From Terrimonas sp. (GTDB taxonomy: Bacteria; Bacteroidota; Bacteroidia; Chitinophagales; Chitinophagaceae): a DNA stretch of 61,240 nt. Below are positions 37,856-46,020 of this stretch, one piece after another. A program made the translations under genes and the position numbers. The notes under the pieces are model-generated. The model was given only the letters and a program-made list of their open reading frames with translations, ran no database searches and was not told the origin of the DNA. Numbering within the stretch: the first letter of the stretch is position 1; each line of letters starts with the position of its first letter. The stretch is from the NCBI RefSeq assembly GCF_003075435.1, contig NZ_QCZJ01000031.1:1-61240 (forward strand), read 5' to 3'.

Positions 37856-39361
37856 TTACCTCACATACTTACCTATCTGCTGATATAATTTCTTCCTGTC
37901 TGCTGGCGCCAGTGCATCCGCTTCTGAGATTTTACCTTCGGCATCTATAATAATATATAACGGTAATGCATAGCCTTTTCCGTTCCAGAATATTCTTGAA
38001 AGATCTCTTATCAGTCTTTCATTGGCTTTAATATGATTACCTTTTAAATCAAAATACTTTATCAGTTCTTTCCATTCACTTTCTTTGTTTTCAACATCCA
38101 CCGAAATAAACAAATGCTCTACTCCTTTTGACTGGAGATATTTGTGCAACTCAGCTTCATGATCAAACTGATCTTTACAGGTAATACACCAGGTAGCCCA
38201 GCATTCAATATATACAGTTTTGCCTTTAAACAGCAGCATTAAGTCCCTGAATGTGTTGATAGCTGCGTAATTCGGGATAATTTTTTGTTCCGGTGAAAAC
38301 GGTTGGCTAACTTTTTTATCATAAGCAATGGCCTTATCTGCCAGTGGCTGAATAAAAGCTGTGTATGCGCTCTGCGGGTAACGCCTTTTAAAATCATTAA
38401 ATAATAATCCTAAAGCTTTATAATTTTCTTCAAGCTGTAGTGACGAGTATAGCAGATCCGCCTGCACAAACTCAGCAACCGGGGGTTGCATGTTGTTTTG
38501 AATACGTCTGAACATTTCTTTCATATCTGCAGCAGGATCGGCAGGCGGCGCAGGCGATGAGCCTTGTTTATTCTTTTGCCAGCCCAGGTAACCACTTATA
38601 TAATCTCCGGCATAGGTATTGAATTTATCGCTGTAACCAAAAGTTCGCAATGCCGGGGGATTATTCACCGGGTACTGCTTATATACCTTTTCCCATAGTG
38701 TACCGAAATCGGCAGGAAAAACAGGCTTGTAAAACGGGTTGTCTTTTTCAAGCAGGGTAGTCGCATATTTGCTGGCAATTACTTCTGATATTAGTGATGC
38801 ATGATAATAATCAAGCGTAAGTACTATAAAATCGTAAAAAGCTTTGTCAATCTTTTTCTGTTCATACAACAATTTAAAAACGTTCAATCGTACCTGCTTA
38901 TCTTCTTCCACGTGCTTCTGAAGTAAAGCAGCCGTTGTATCATTCTTATAGCGCATTATCAAACTTCCGGGATACAGCAGCTCCGCTTTTGTCAATTGTA
39001 ATTGTCCTTCCCTGTTATTGCCTTCAATAATAAGGGGAGTTTCCTCATTCTCTTCGTCTATGGTTACCCGTAAAGCATCTCCTTTCTGTACAAATAATTT
39101 TATTTCCCTGTTAAAAATACTAATGCTTACAAAACCGGTTTGATTTTCATGTAAAGAAATTACAAATGGCTTTTTACCACGGAGAGTATCGGTGCGCATC
39201 GCACCCCAGAAAACCGTATGATTTACAGGCAGGAGAATATTAACAAGCCCTTCTTCCAATCCTGCAACTTTTAATTCAATAGTTGCCTGGGGCTTCTGCG
39301 CAACAACAGTCAGCACAAAACACCATAACACTAACAACAAGCCTGATCGTTTCAATAGCAA
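37856..39361 (-). CDS. Exported TlpA-like thiol-disulfide oxidoreductase
   Basis: 501 residues with a signal peptide (CFVLTVVAQ near 14-22). The first 370 residues are an accessory region, beta-rich first (about 25-120) and then helical, common in Bacteroidota TlpA proteins. The thioredoxin-like domain (about 370-500) carries YIECWATWCITCKDQFDHEAELHKYL with the WCxxC active site (WCITC) and a cis-Pro region ALPLYIIIDAEG. It should reduce or isomerise disulfides, or serve cytochrome maturation, in the periplasm. No maturation partner is adjacent. It converges on the MtfA-like gene. Confidence 0.85.
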   Translation of the reverse strand: MLLKRSGLLLVLWCFVLTVVAQKPQATIELKVAGLEEGLVNILLPVNHTVFWGAMRTDTLRGKKPFVISLHENQTGFVSISIFNREIKLFVQKGDALRVTIDEENEETPLIIEGNNREGQLQLTKAELLYPGSLIMRYKNDTTAALLQKHVEEDKQVRLNVFKLLYEQKKIDKAFYDFIVLTLDYYHASLISEVIASKYATTLLEKDNPFYKPVFPADFGTLWEKVYKQYPVNNPPALRTFGYSDKFNTYAGDYISGYLGWQKNKQGSSPAPPADPAADMKEMFRRIQNNMQPPVAEFVQADLLYSSLQLEENYKALGLLFNDFKRRYPQSAYTAFIQPLADKAIAYDKKVSQPFSPEQKIIPNYAAINTFRDLMLLFKGKTVYIECWATWCITCKDQFDHEAELHKYLQSKGVEHLFISVDVENKESEWKELIKYFDLKGNHIKANERLIRDLSRIFWNGKGYALPLYIIIDAEGKISEADALAPADRKKLYQQIGKYVR

Positions 39362-39404
39362 TACATTTTTGGGTTGAGTAAATACTGCAAGGGTATTATA
39401 AATC

Positions 39405-40616
39405 TTAATCCAGCACCTGTGTGCTGATAATATCGTCTATCGTTTCTCTTCTTCTTATCAATTTGGCTTCACCGTTTTTAACCAATACTTCCGCAGGGCG
39501 AAATCTTGAATTATAATTTGAAGCCATTTCAAAGCCATAGGCGCCGCCATTATAAAATACCAGGTAATCGCCTTCTCTTACTTCCGCAATCATACGGTTG
39601 TCTGCAAATGTATCCGTCTCACAAATATTTCCTACTACATTATACGGCAACATTTTCCCTTTCGGATTTGATATGTTTTCAATATGATGATAAGAGCCAT
39701 AAAACATTGGGCGAATCAAATGATTCAGCCCGCTGTCCACCCCGGCAAAACGGATATCGCCGGATTGTTTCAGCACATTTACTTTCGTTACAAAATATCC
39801 CGCTTCACTCACCATAAATTTGCCTGGCTCAAACCATACCCTGAATGTTTTACCATATTGCTTTGCATATGCGGAAAATGCCTCAGCTACCTTTTTACCA
39901 AGTAACTGGATATCTGTTCCCTCATCACCTGGTTCATAAGGCACTTTAAAACCTCCACCTAAATCAATTATCTCAAGCTCAGGGAAATGCTTAGCTGCTT
40001 CAAACATTACCTCAATGCCTTTTACAAATACATCCACATCTTTTATTTCGCTGCCGGTATGTATATGCAATGTACGGATATGAAGATTCGTATCTTTTAC
40101 CAACTGCACTATTTTATCAACATCTTCTAACGGTATACCAAACTTACTTTTACTGTGACCAGTGGAGATTTTTAAATTGCCGCCTGCCATAATATTGGGA
40201 CGCAGCCTTATCCCAACAGGATAACTATGCCCGTATTTTTTCCCAAATTTTTCGAGGTTGGAAAGACTATCGATATTGATATGCACGCCCAATTCTTTCG
40301 CCGCTTCAATTTCACTGAAAGCGATATTATTGGAAGTGTACAAAACCCTGCCCGGCTCAAAACCTGCCATCAACGCTAACCTTGCTTCATTTACAGAGCT
40401 GCAGTCAATATTGCAACCAATGCTTTTGATGTGCTTCAGCACATTAATATTGGTAAGCGCTTTGCATGCGTAAAAAAAAGTAGCATCAATGCCTGAAAAT
40501 GCATCTGTCAGCCTGCTGTATTGCTCAGTAATTCTTTCTGCATGATATACATATGTTGGAGTGCCAAATTTTTCCGCAATATCAATTAATTGCTGATGAC
40601 TTAATACCTGTGGCAT
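39405..40616 (-). CDS. lysA: Diaminopimelate decarboxylase
   Basis: 403 residues, fold III PLP enzyme. The PLP lysine lies in FFYACKALTNINVLKHI, then LYTSNN, HIHTGSEIKDV, the Gly-rich ELEIIDLGGGFKVPYEP that holds the PLP phosphate, WFEPGKFMVSEAGYF, and NICETDTFADNR (CESxD region) with YNGGAYGFEMASNYN at the end. It converts meso-diaminopimelate to L-lysine, the last step of the pathway in the cytoplasm. No other lysine gene is adjacent. The gene runs opposite to cmoA, with 295 bp of spacer in between. Confidence 0.92.
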   Translation of the reverse strand: MPQVLSHQQLIDIAEKFGTPTYVYHAERITEQYSRLTDAFSGIDATFFYACKALTNINVLKHIKSIGCNIDCSSVNEARLALMAGFEPGRVLYTSNNIAFSEIEAAKELGVHINIDSLSNLEKFGKKYGHSYPVGIRLRPNIMAGGNLKISTGHSKSKFGIPLEDVDKIVQLVKDTNLHIRTLHIHTGSEIKDVDVFVKGIEVMFEAAKHFPELEIIDLGGGFKVPYEPGDEGTDIQLLGKKVAEAFSAYAKQYGKTFRVWFEPGKFMVSEAGYFVTKVNVLKQSGDIRFAGVDSGLNHLIRPMFYGSYHHIENISNPKGKMLPYNVVGNICETDTFADNRMIAEVREGDYLVFYNGGAYGFEMASNYNSRFRPAEVLVKNGEAKLIRRRETIDDIISTQVLD

Positions 40617-40911
40617 AATTTTGAGAGATAAGAAGCAAACGAGGAAAATATACTCAAGGTTTTACTTCCTGGTTAAAAAATTTGGCTGCGAAATTACAGC
40701 AATAGCAGTAGATCAGGAAAAATAGGTTATTATTAAAAATTACCGATCAACGCCGGACAGGAATATACAAGTTGTCAATTTATACCGGGTTTACAAAAAT
40801 TACCTGATTGAACAATGATCTGACAGCAATAAATTTTAAGGTTTTGTAACATTGAAAAAAGGAAAATTCCAAAAAAAGGTTGTACCATTAACTATCAATT
40901 AGCGTAATCTT

Positions 40912-41643
40912 ATGGAAACCGACAAAGTATTTGCGGAGCAATATTCAAAGCCATCTGACTTTAAATTCAGTAGTAAAGTAGCCGGCGTTTTTGACGATAT
41001 GGTTAACCGTTCCGTTCCCTATTATGAAGAAATGCAAAGAATGGCGGCTGAATTGGCCGCTGATCATGCAACAGAAGGTTCATATGTATATGATCTTGGC
41101 TGTTCTACAGGTACAACGCTGATCAATATGGATCAAAAAGTACCTGCTACCATTCCCTTTATAGGCATTGACGATTCAAAAGACATGCTCGACAAATGCA
41201 GAGCTAAGCTGAATGCCCTGGAAATCAAGCGTAAAGTAGATTTAATTACTGCTGACCTTAATAAAGATATTACTATAGAAAACGCATCGGTAGTAGTGCT
41301 TTGCCTTACGTTACAATTTGTGAGACCAATGAACCGTGAACGCCTGCTGAAAAAAATATTTGATGGGGTAAACCGGGATGGCTCCTTGATATTGATTGAG
41401 AAAATTCTTGCGGAAGACAGTCGTTTTAACCGGGACTTTATAAAATATTATTACGACATGAAACGCCGTCATAATTATAGTGAACTGGAAATTTCACAGA
41501 AAAGAGAAGCGCTTGAAAACGTGCTCATTCCTTATAAGCTCAGCGAAAATATAACCCTGCTCAGAGATGCAGGCTTTGAGCACTGCGAGATATTTTTTAA
41601 GTGGTACAATTTTGTTGGAATAATAGCCAAAAAGAACGCATGA
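40912..41643 (+). CDS. cmoA: Carboxy-S-adenosyl-L-methionine synthase
   Basis: 243 residues closely similar to E. coli CmoA in recalled sequence. Signatures are DFKFSSKVAGVFDDMVNRSVPYYEE, SAM motif YVYDLGCSTGTTL, IGIDDSKDMLDKCR, IENASVVVLCLTLQF and the CmoA-specific YSELEISQKREALENVLIPY with GFEHCEIFFKWYNF. CmoA turns SAM and prephenate into Cx-SAM, which CmoB uses to make cmo5U34 in tRNA. No cmoB is nearby. Its stop codon overlaps the next start (ATGA), so it is translationally coupled to a membrane methyltransferase gene. Confidence 0.88.
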   Translation: METDKVFAEQYSKPSDFKFSSKVAGVFDDMVNRSVPYYEEMQRMAAELAADHATEGSYVYDLGCSTGTTLINMDQKVPATIPFIGIDDSKDMLDKCRAKLNALEIKRKVDLITADLNKDITIENASVVVLCLTLQFVRPMNRERLLKKIFDGVNRDGSLILIEKILAEDSRFNRDFIKYYYDMKRRHNYSELEISQKREALENVLIPYKLSENITLLRDAGFEHCEIFFKWYNFVGIIAKKNA

Positions 41644-42362
41644 TAACTATAGGCAATTTCTTTTTTAAATACCGTAACCTGCTCTTTATTGTATTATATC
41701 TTTTGCTTTTCGTTCCTTCACCCCCGCTTTTCAGCGAAGCTGCTTTTGGATCAAACTATTATATATGGCCGCTGGTGCTTGGTTTATTGGTAACAGTAAC
41801 AGGGCAAATAACAAGAGGAATGACCATTGGACTTGCTTATATAATAAGAGGAGGAAAAGATGGAAAAGTTCACGCAGATCAACTGGTTACCCAGGGCATT
41901 TTTAATCACTGCCGCAACCCTTTGTATGTAGGCAATATATTAATGCTAGCCGGGGTAGGCATCCTCGCAAATTCATTATTGTATATGTCGGTTATAATAC
42001 CGTTATTCCTTTTTATATACCAGTCTATTGTTTTAGCCGAAGAAAATTTCCTCCGGGGAAAATTTGGTGAATCATTTGAAACTTATTGTAAAAAAGTTAA
42101 CAGGTGGGTACCCTCGCTAAAAGGAATATCAGCTACATTTTCATCAATGAAATTTAAATGGAAAAGATGGCTGATTAAAGAATATAACACTCAATTCGTA
42201 TGGCTCACAGGTATCACCCTGATCATCCTTTTTAAATACCCGCAGCTCACGCAAAATGATACCGGAAAAAGAAATGTGGTATTGGCTGTTATTTTACCGG
42301 TACTGTTATTATACTACTTCACTATACGATATCTCAAGAAATCAGGCAGGTGGAACGATTAA
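41640..42362 (+). CDS. Isoprenylcysteine/phospholipid methyltransferase-like membrane protein
   Basis: About 240 residues from ATG 41640, chosen because it overlaps the cmoA stop as ATGA; an upstream start would lie inside cmoA. Six or so membrane helices. The ICMT/PEMT signature is complete: GIFNHCRNPLYVGNILML and AEENFLRGKFGESFETYCKKVNRWVPS, where SAM and the substrate head group bind. Isoprenylcysteine is not expected in this host, so the substrate is probably a lipid or another membrane amphiphile (inference). The coupling to cmoA is unusual. Confidence 0.75.
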   Translation: MITIGNFFFKYRNLLFIVLYLLLFVPSPPLFSEAAFGSNYYIWPLVLGLLVTVTGQITRGMTIGLAYIIRGGKDGKVHADQLVTQGIFNHCRNPLYVGNILMLAGVGILANSLLYMSVIIPLFLFIYQSIVLAEENFLRGKFGESFETYCKKVNRWVPSLKGISATFSSMKFKWKRWLIKEYNTQFVWLTGITLIILFKYPQLTQNDTGKRNVVLAVILPVLLLYYFTIRYLKKSGRWND

Positions 42363-42466
42363 AGTAATCAAGGTCATTTAAAATGTAAAACAGTGACAAA
42401 AACAGCTTCTTAAAGCTGTTGGCTGGAAGCTGAAAGCTACCGTTGCTGAACTGACAGTTGAAAGCC

Positions 42467-43090
42467 TTAATAATACCCATACATGCTCCTTACCTCTCTC
42501 ACTATATCCTCAATCACCGCGTCATCACCCTGGGCATTATAGGTTTGTTTCAGGCTGCTGCCAAACACCCATGCCACGCTCTGCCAGAAGCCGGCGGAAA
42601 AACTGCCTTTATAATCTTTGATGATCTCGTAGCAGGTATTGCCTGTTTCCCTGGCAATCAGTTTCATCAAAACTTTACCCTGGTAAACCGAGAGGTCAGT
42701 AAGCGGTTTGGTAAACTCGCTGCGCAGGTCCTTTTCGCGGCTTTTTACATAAGCTTTGCGCTTTTCCTTATCCGGAATACTATCCAGGTGCGCCTTAATA
42801 TCATTAAAAACAACAGAAGCTTTCCTGGCATAAGGATAGGTAACATATACCGCGTTCCTCAGCCTGGTCCATTCCTTATGCGCCCTGCGTTGCGCCGGTG
42901 TAAGATCAAGAAAAATATATACGGTAGACAGCTCGCGGTAAGGCATGGTATCGCCCTTATAAATAATAGCAGGAACAGTAAGGGTATCATTCACTCCATA
43001 CCTGCTTTGTGATTTTGCCGCAAAAAAGCACAGCATAACACAGAGTACGGTAAGGGTCGATTTACGATATAATTTACACACACGCGTCAT
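42467..43090 (-). CDS. DUF4294 domain-containing exported protein
   Basis: 207 residues with an N-terminal membrane/signal stretch (about 12-28, TVLCVMLCFFAAKSQ). The DUF4294 core shows in GDTMPYRELSTVYIFLDLTPAQRRAHKEWTRLRNAVYVTYPYARKA and LIARETGNTCYEIIKDYKGSFSAGFWQSVAWVFG. Members are Bacteroidota-specific exported proteins of unknown function. It stands alone on the minus strand between two plus-strand genes. Confidence 0.78.
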   Translation of the reverse strand: MTRVCKLYRKSTLTVLCVMLCFFAAKSQSRYGVNDTLTVPAIIYKGDTMPYRELSTVYIFLDLTPAQRRAHKEWTRLRNAVYVTYPYARKASVVFNDIKAHLDSIPDKEKRKAYVKSREKDLRSEFTKPLTDLSVYQGKVLMKLIARETGNTCYEIIKDYKGSFSAGFWQSVAWVFGSSLKQTYNAQGDDAVIEDIVREVRSMYGYY

Positions 43091-43296
43091 TCAATAATTA
43101 AAATAAACGATTTTTCCTGATTTTTAATACGTCTGAGACAATAATGGTAACCCAACCGCTGCCAACATGGAATAATTTAACTAAAGCAAAGTTAAAAAGC
43201 TTTATCAGGGAATATTATTTTGCATAATATACGAACGTGTATAAATACAGGTTTGGGTATCTGGCGGGCTATTTATTCTTTATCTTCAGCAAGCAC

Positions 43297-44874
43297 ATGA
43301 AACAATGGATTGCATTTTCTTTGGTAGTATTACTTTTTATTGCATGTAAAATCAAACCCAAAAACGACACACCTGCAATAGAAGAACCCCCGGTTTCATC
43401 ATTATCGGGGAAAGAACTGGCTTTAACCTATTGCAGCAGTTGCCATGCTTTTGTTAATCCCGAATTATTGCCTGCTTCAAGCTGGAAGCTCTCAGTGCTG
43501 CCTGCTATGGGTTACCGCATGGGTATATATAACCGCGGATCCAGGCCCGACAGCTTATTTGATGCTGGTATAAGCGGCGAAGTGGTGCGCAATGCCAATA
43601 TATTTCCTGAAAAGCCTGTTTTAGCAAAAGAAGACTGGCATAAAATAGAGGAATATTTTATAAAAAATTCACCTGATACCATTTTGCCGCCTGTACGAAA
43701 AACCCCTATCCGTATCGGGCTTAAACATTTCCGGTATAAGGAAACGTTATTTTCGCATCGTCCCGCATTAACCACAATGGTTAAAATACTGCCAGACAAT
43801 AAGGGTATAGCGTACGCAGATGGAAAACCCGGCCGAAGTATTTTAACTTTTTTAAACCCTGACCTCCGGGAAAATTTTAGCTTACCACTTAGATCAACGC
43901 CTGTGCAGTTCAGGGAAAAATCAAATGAGTTATTCCTCACTATTGCAGGAAATGGCATTTTTCCTACTGATGCATTCGACGGTTCTTTACAACGCCTGGT
44001 AAAAAAAGATACGGGAATGGGATTTCAATCAGGTGATATGCTTATTCCAAACTTAAAAAGACCGGTTTGTATAGCTTTTGAAGATTTGAACAAAGACGGG
44101 CTGGAAGATGCTGTGATTTGTGAGTTTGGTAATCAAACAGGTGAGCTGGCCTGGTTTCAGCAAAACCAAAACGGTGGCTATACCAAAAATCTGCTCAACA
44201 GTAAGCCCGGCGCCATTACCGCAATTATTAAAGATGCCAATAAAGATGGATTACCAGATATATATGTATTGATGGCACAGGCTGATGAGGGCGTTTTTTT
44301 GTACGAGAACCTGGGAGCAGGCAGGTTTAAAGAAAAACGGTTATTATCATTTCCTCCACTATACGGATCTCAGTACATTGAGCTGGCTGACTTTAACAAA
44401 GATGGTTTTGATGATATTGTATATGTGTGCGGTGATAATGCTGACAAAACGCCAATCCTGAAAAATTATCACGGCATTTATATTTTCTTAAACGATGGTA
44501 AAAACAATTTCCGCCAGTCTTATTTCTACCAGATGAATGGCGCATATAAAGCCATGGTAAACGATTATGACCTGGACGGAGATCCTGATATTGCTGCTAT
44601 TTCTTTCTTTCCCGACTATCGCAATTATGCCACCGAAAGCTTTATTTACCTGGAAAATAAAGGGCACCTGAAATTTGACGATTACTCATTTCCGGAAGCA
44701 ACAAAAGGGAGATGGATTGTAATGGACGCCGGGGATATGGATGCAGACGGAGATACAGACCTGGTTTTAGGCTCTTTTGTTTATTTTATAGCAGACGGAG
44801 ACACAACAGGGCTGGGAAAACAATGGCTGACTACCGGTCCTTCTGTTATTGTTCTGGAAAATACAATAAGATGA
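43297..44874 (+). CDS. FG-GAP/VCBS-repeat lipoprotein with a cytochrome-like CxxCH
   Basis: About 525 residues from ATG 43297, preferred over the GTG at 43237 because it gives a clean lipobox (VVLLFIAC). Residues about 40-110 hold a c-type heme motif CSSCHAFVNPELLP. The rest is an FG-GAP/VCBS beta-propeller with repeated Asp-rich loops: DLNKDGLEDAVI, DANKDGLPDIYV, DFNKDGFDDIVY, DYDLDGDPDIAA and DMDADGDTDLVL, which bind calcium in integrin-type propellers. It is probably an outer-membrane electron-transfer or binding lipoprotein. The pairing of a heme site with a VCBS propeller recalls the propeller-cytochrome arrangement of the 31638 gene. Confidence 0.75.
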   Translation: MKQWIAFSLVVLLFIACKIKPKNDTPAIEEPPVSSLSGKELALTYCSSCHAFVNPELLPASSWKLSVLPAMGYRMGIYNRGSRPDSLFDAGISGEVVRNANIFPEKPVLAKEDWHKIEEYFIKNSPDTILPPVRKTPIRIGLKHFRYKETLFSHRPALTTMVKILPDNKGIAYADGKPGRSILTFLNPDLRENFSLPLRSTPVQFREKSNELFLTIAGNGIFPTDAFDGSLQRLVKKDTGMGFQSGDMLIPNLKRPVCIAFEDLNKDGLEDAVICEFGNQTGELAWFQQNQNGGYTKNLLNSKPGAITAIIKDANKDGLPDIYVLMAQADEGVFLYENLGAGRFKEKRLLSFPPLYGSQYIELADFNKDGFDDIVYVCGDNADKTPILKNYHGIYIFLNDGKNNFRQSYFYQMNGAYKAMVNDYDLDGDPDIAAISFFPDYRNYATESFIYLENKGHLKFDDYSFPEATKGRWIVMDAGDMDADGDTDLVLGSFVYFIADGDTTGLGKQWLTTGPSVIVLENTIR

Positions 44875-45028
44875 GCGGGAGGAAAAATCTAGGATGCATT
44901 CCAAATCCAGGAAAAATATAAGGATGACATTTGCTTTCTTTCTACAAACAGTTGGCCGCTATGCGGCAGGATGCCGGTTACAGCTTACAAGTTCCCGGCT
45001 TACCGGTTGCAATATTCACTGGTTATTT

Positions 45029-45120
45029 CACAGAGGTACACGAAGGCTACACAAAGAGCCACAAAGAATAATAAAACACTCTGTGTAACTTTGTGTATCC
45101 TTCGTGGCTCTTTGTGTAAC
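45029..45120. repeat. CACAGAGGTACACGAAG / CTTTGTGTAAC hairpin repeat
   Basis: The left arm TACACAAAGAGCCACAAAG (about 45048-45066) pairs with CTTTGTG..CTTCGTGGCTCTTTGTGTA on the right (about 45091-45118), around a short A+T-rich loop. The left flank CACAGAGGTACACGAAGG has its own partner in CTCTGTG and CCTTCGTG. A shorter relative (CACGGAGAT....CACAGAG) lies at 50474-50505. Confidence 0.6.
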
Positions 45121-45216
45121 AAACCCATTCCCGCCGGGCAGACACCGAAATTCGTGGCAGGAAATATATCAGGGGTTATTTAAAAATAACTTCGGGCATG
45201 CCCGATACGCAGAATG

Positions 45217-45299
45217 GAACACGGATAAAACGGATATGGCGGATATTTACGGAATATATCGGTGTTTATCAGTATCATCCGTGTATTCCGTGTGCTATT
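45217..45299. repeat. 83-bp ACACGGATAAAACGGATA repeat, copy A
   Basis: It begins GAACACGGATAAAACGGATA and ends CCGTGTGCTATT, with the right half (TCATCCGTGTATTCCGTGT) partly complementary to the left half. A second copy of the same length, about 75-80% alike by eye, is at 56727-56809. Confidence 0.7.
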
Positions 45300-45394
45300 C
45301 TATAAAAAGTATTTGTTGTAATGCTAAATCATTATACACACGGCGCAACGCAGGAAACCTGTTTTTCAATTCATCCGTAATGATGTCATTATAA

Positions 45395-45450
45395 GGCACG
45401 AGGCATCTGCCATAAATAGCAGTAGTACCTACATTCGGAAAATTGGAATA
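45395..45450. repeat. REP-like half palindrome, copy 2
   Basis: GGCACGAGGCATCTGC (45395-45410) is followed by GCAGTAGTACCTACATTCGG. Both modules are also at 19541-19589, where the second module is in the opposite orientation relative to the first. Confidence 0.45.
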
Positions 45451-45490
45451 CTCTTTCTTAAGGAAATGACATTGAATAGTGAATTTAAAA

Positions 45491-45517
45491 AAGCCACGTC
45501 ATAATCGACATGGCTTT
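45491..45517. terminator. Hairpin of unclear role
   Basis: AAAGCCACGTC and GACATGGCTTT can pair (about 45491-45517) around a 6-nt loop, followed on the + strand by AATATTTTTG. No gene ends just upstream. Confidence 0.35.
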
Positions 45518-45923
45518 AATATTTTTGAAATCTCAGAGGTTAGATGTCTTACGGTTAATAAGGGAGCTGATGATTTCCGGTTCTAACGGGTTGGTTGTTC
45601 AGAATTTGGAGTGGTGCTTCCAGGTATTGGTTTACTGCTTTTTAAGGATGATGGATTGGTTTTTAAGCATTGGAGTGATATATGGTAATTGCTTAGGAGT
45701 GGATTTGAGTTTCAGAGGATCCGGATTTATCTCGGTGGCTTTCTCAGGATTTGGATGGATTGTGCTTTTCTAACGGTTTCCGGTTTTCAGAGGATGTGGC
45801 TGCTGTATCGCTGTTTGACAATACAAAGATGTAAAGGAAACAGCAGCTTTAAAACTTATTTCGGTAAAGGTGAATAATGCTTCGATTTTCGGGAGAAAAG
45901 CCCCGATGAAGAAAATAATCGTG

Positions 45924-45955
45924 ACAAAAAAATAGGGAGTACTGTTAACTCCCTA
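45924..45955 (-). terminator. Terminator of the phospholipase C gene
   Basis: TAGGGAGT (45933-45940) pairs with ACTCCCTA (45948-45955) around a 7-nt loop. On the minus strand the stem is followed at once by a run of seven T (45926-45932 on the complement). It lies 66 bp after the stop of the 46021..48558 gene. Confidence 0.8.
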
Positions 45956-46020
45956 TAATCCGTTAAACCTCATATCTCAGGTAAAATGGCCGATTGTTGA
46001 AAGCAGTTAGCTGAAACGCA

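Larger units (their letters stand above)
44875..46020. other. 1.1-kb gene-free, repeat-rich spacer
   Basis: No ORF here looks like a gene; the longest (45510..45773) is Trp/Phe-rich with no family. The stretch contains a hairpin repeat at 45029-45120, the ACACGGATAAAACGGATA repeat at 45217-45299, REP-like copy 2 at 45395-45450, a hairpin near 45491-45517, and a minus-strand terminator at 45924-45955. Confidence 0.6.

Noticed and set aside
45510-45773. 87-codon ORF in the gene-free stretch
   Set aside because: Trp/Phe/Leu-rich with no similarity I recognise, and no start context; the surrounding DNA is repeats.
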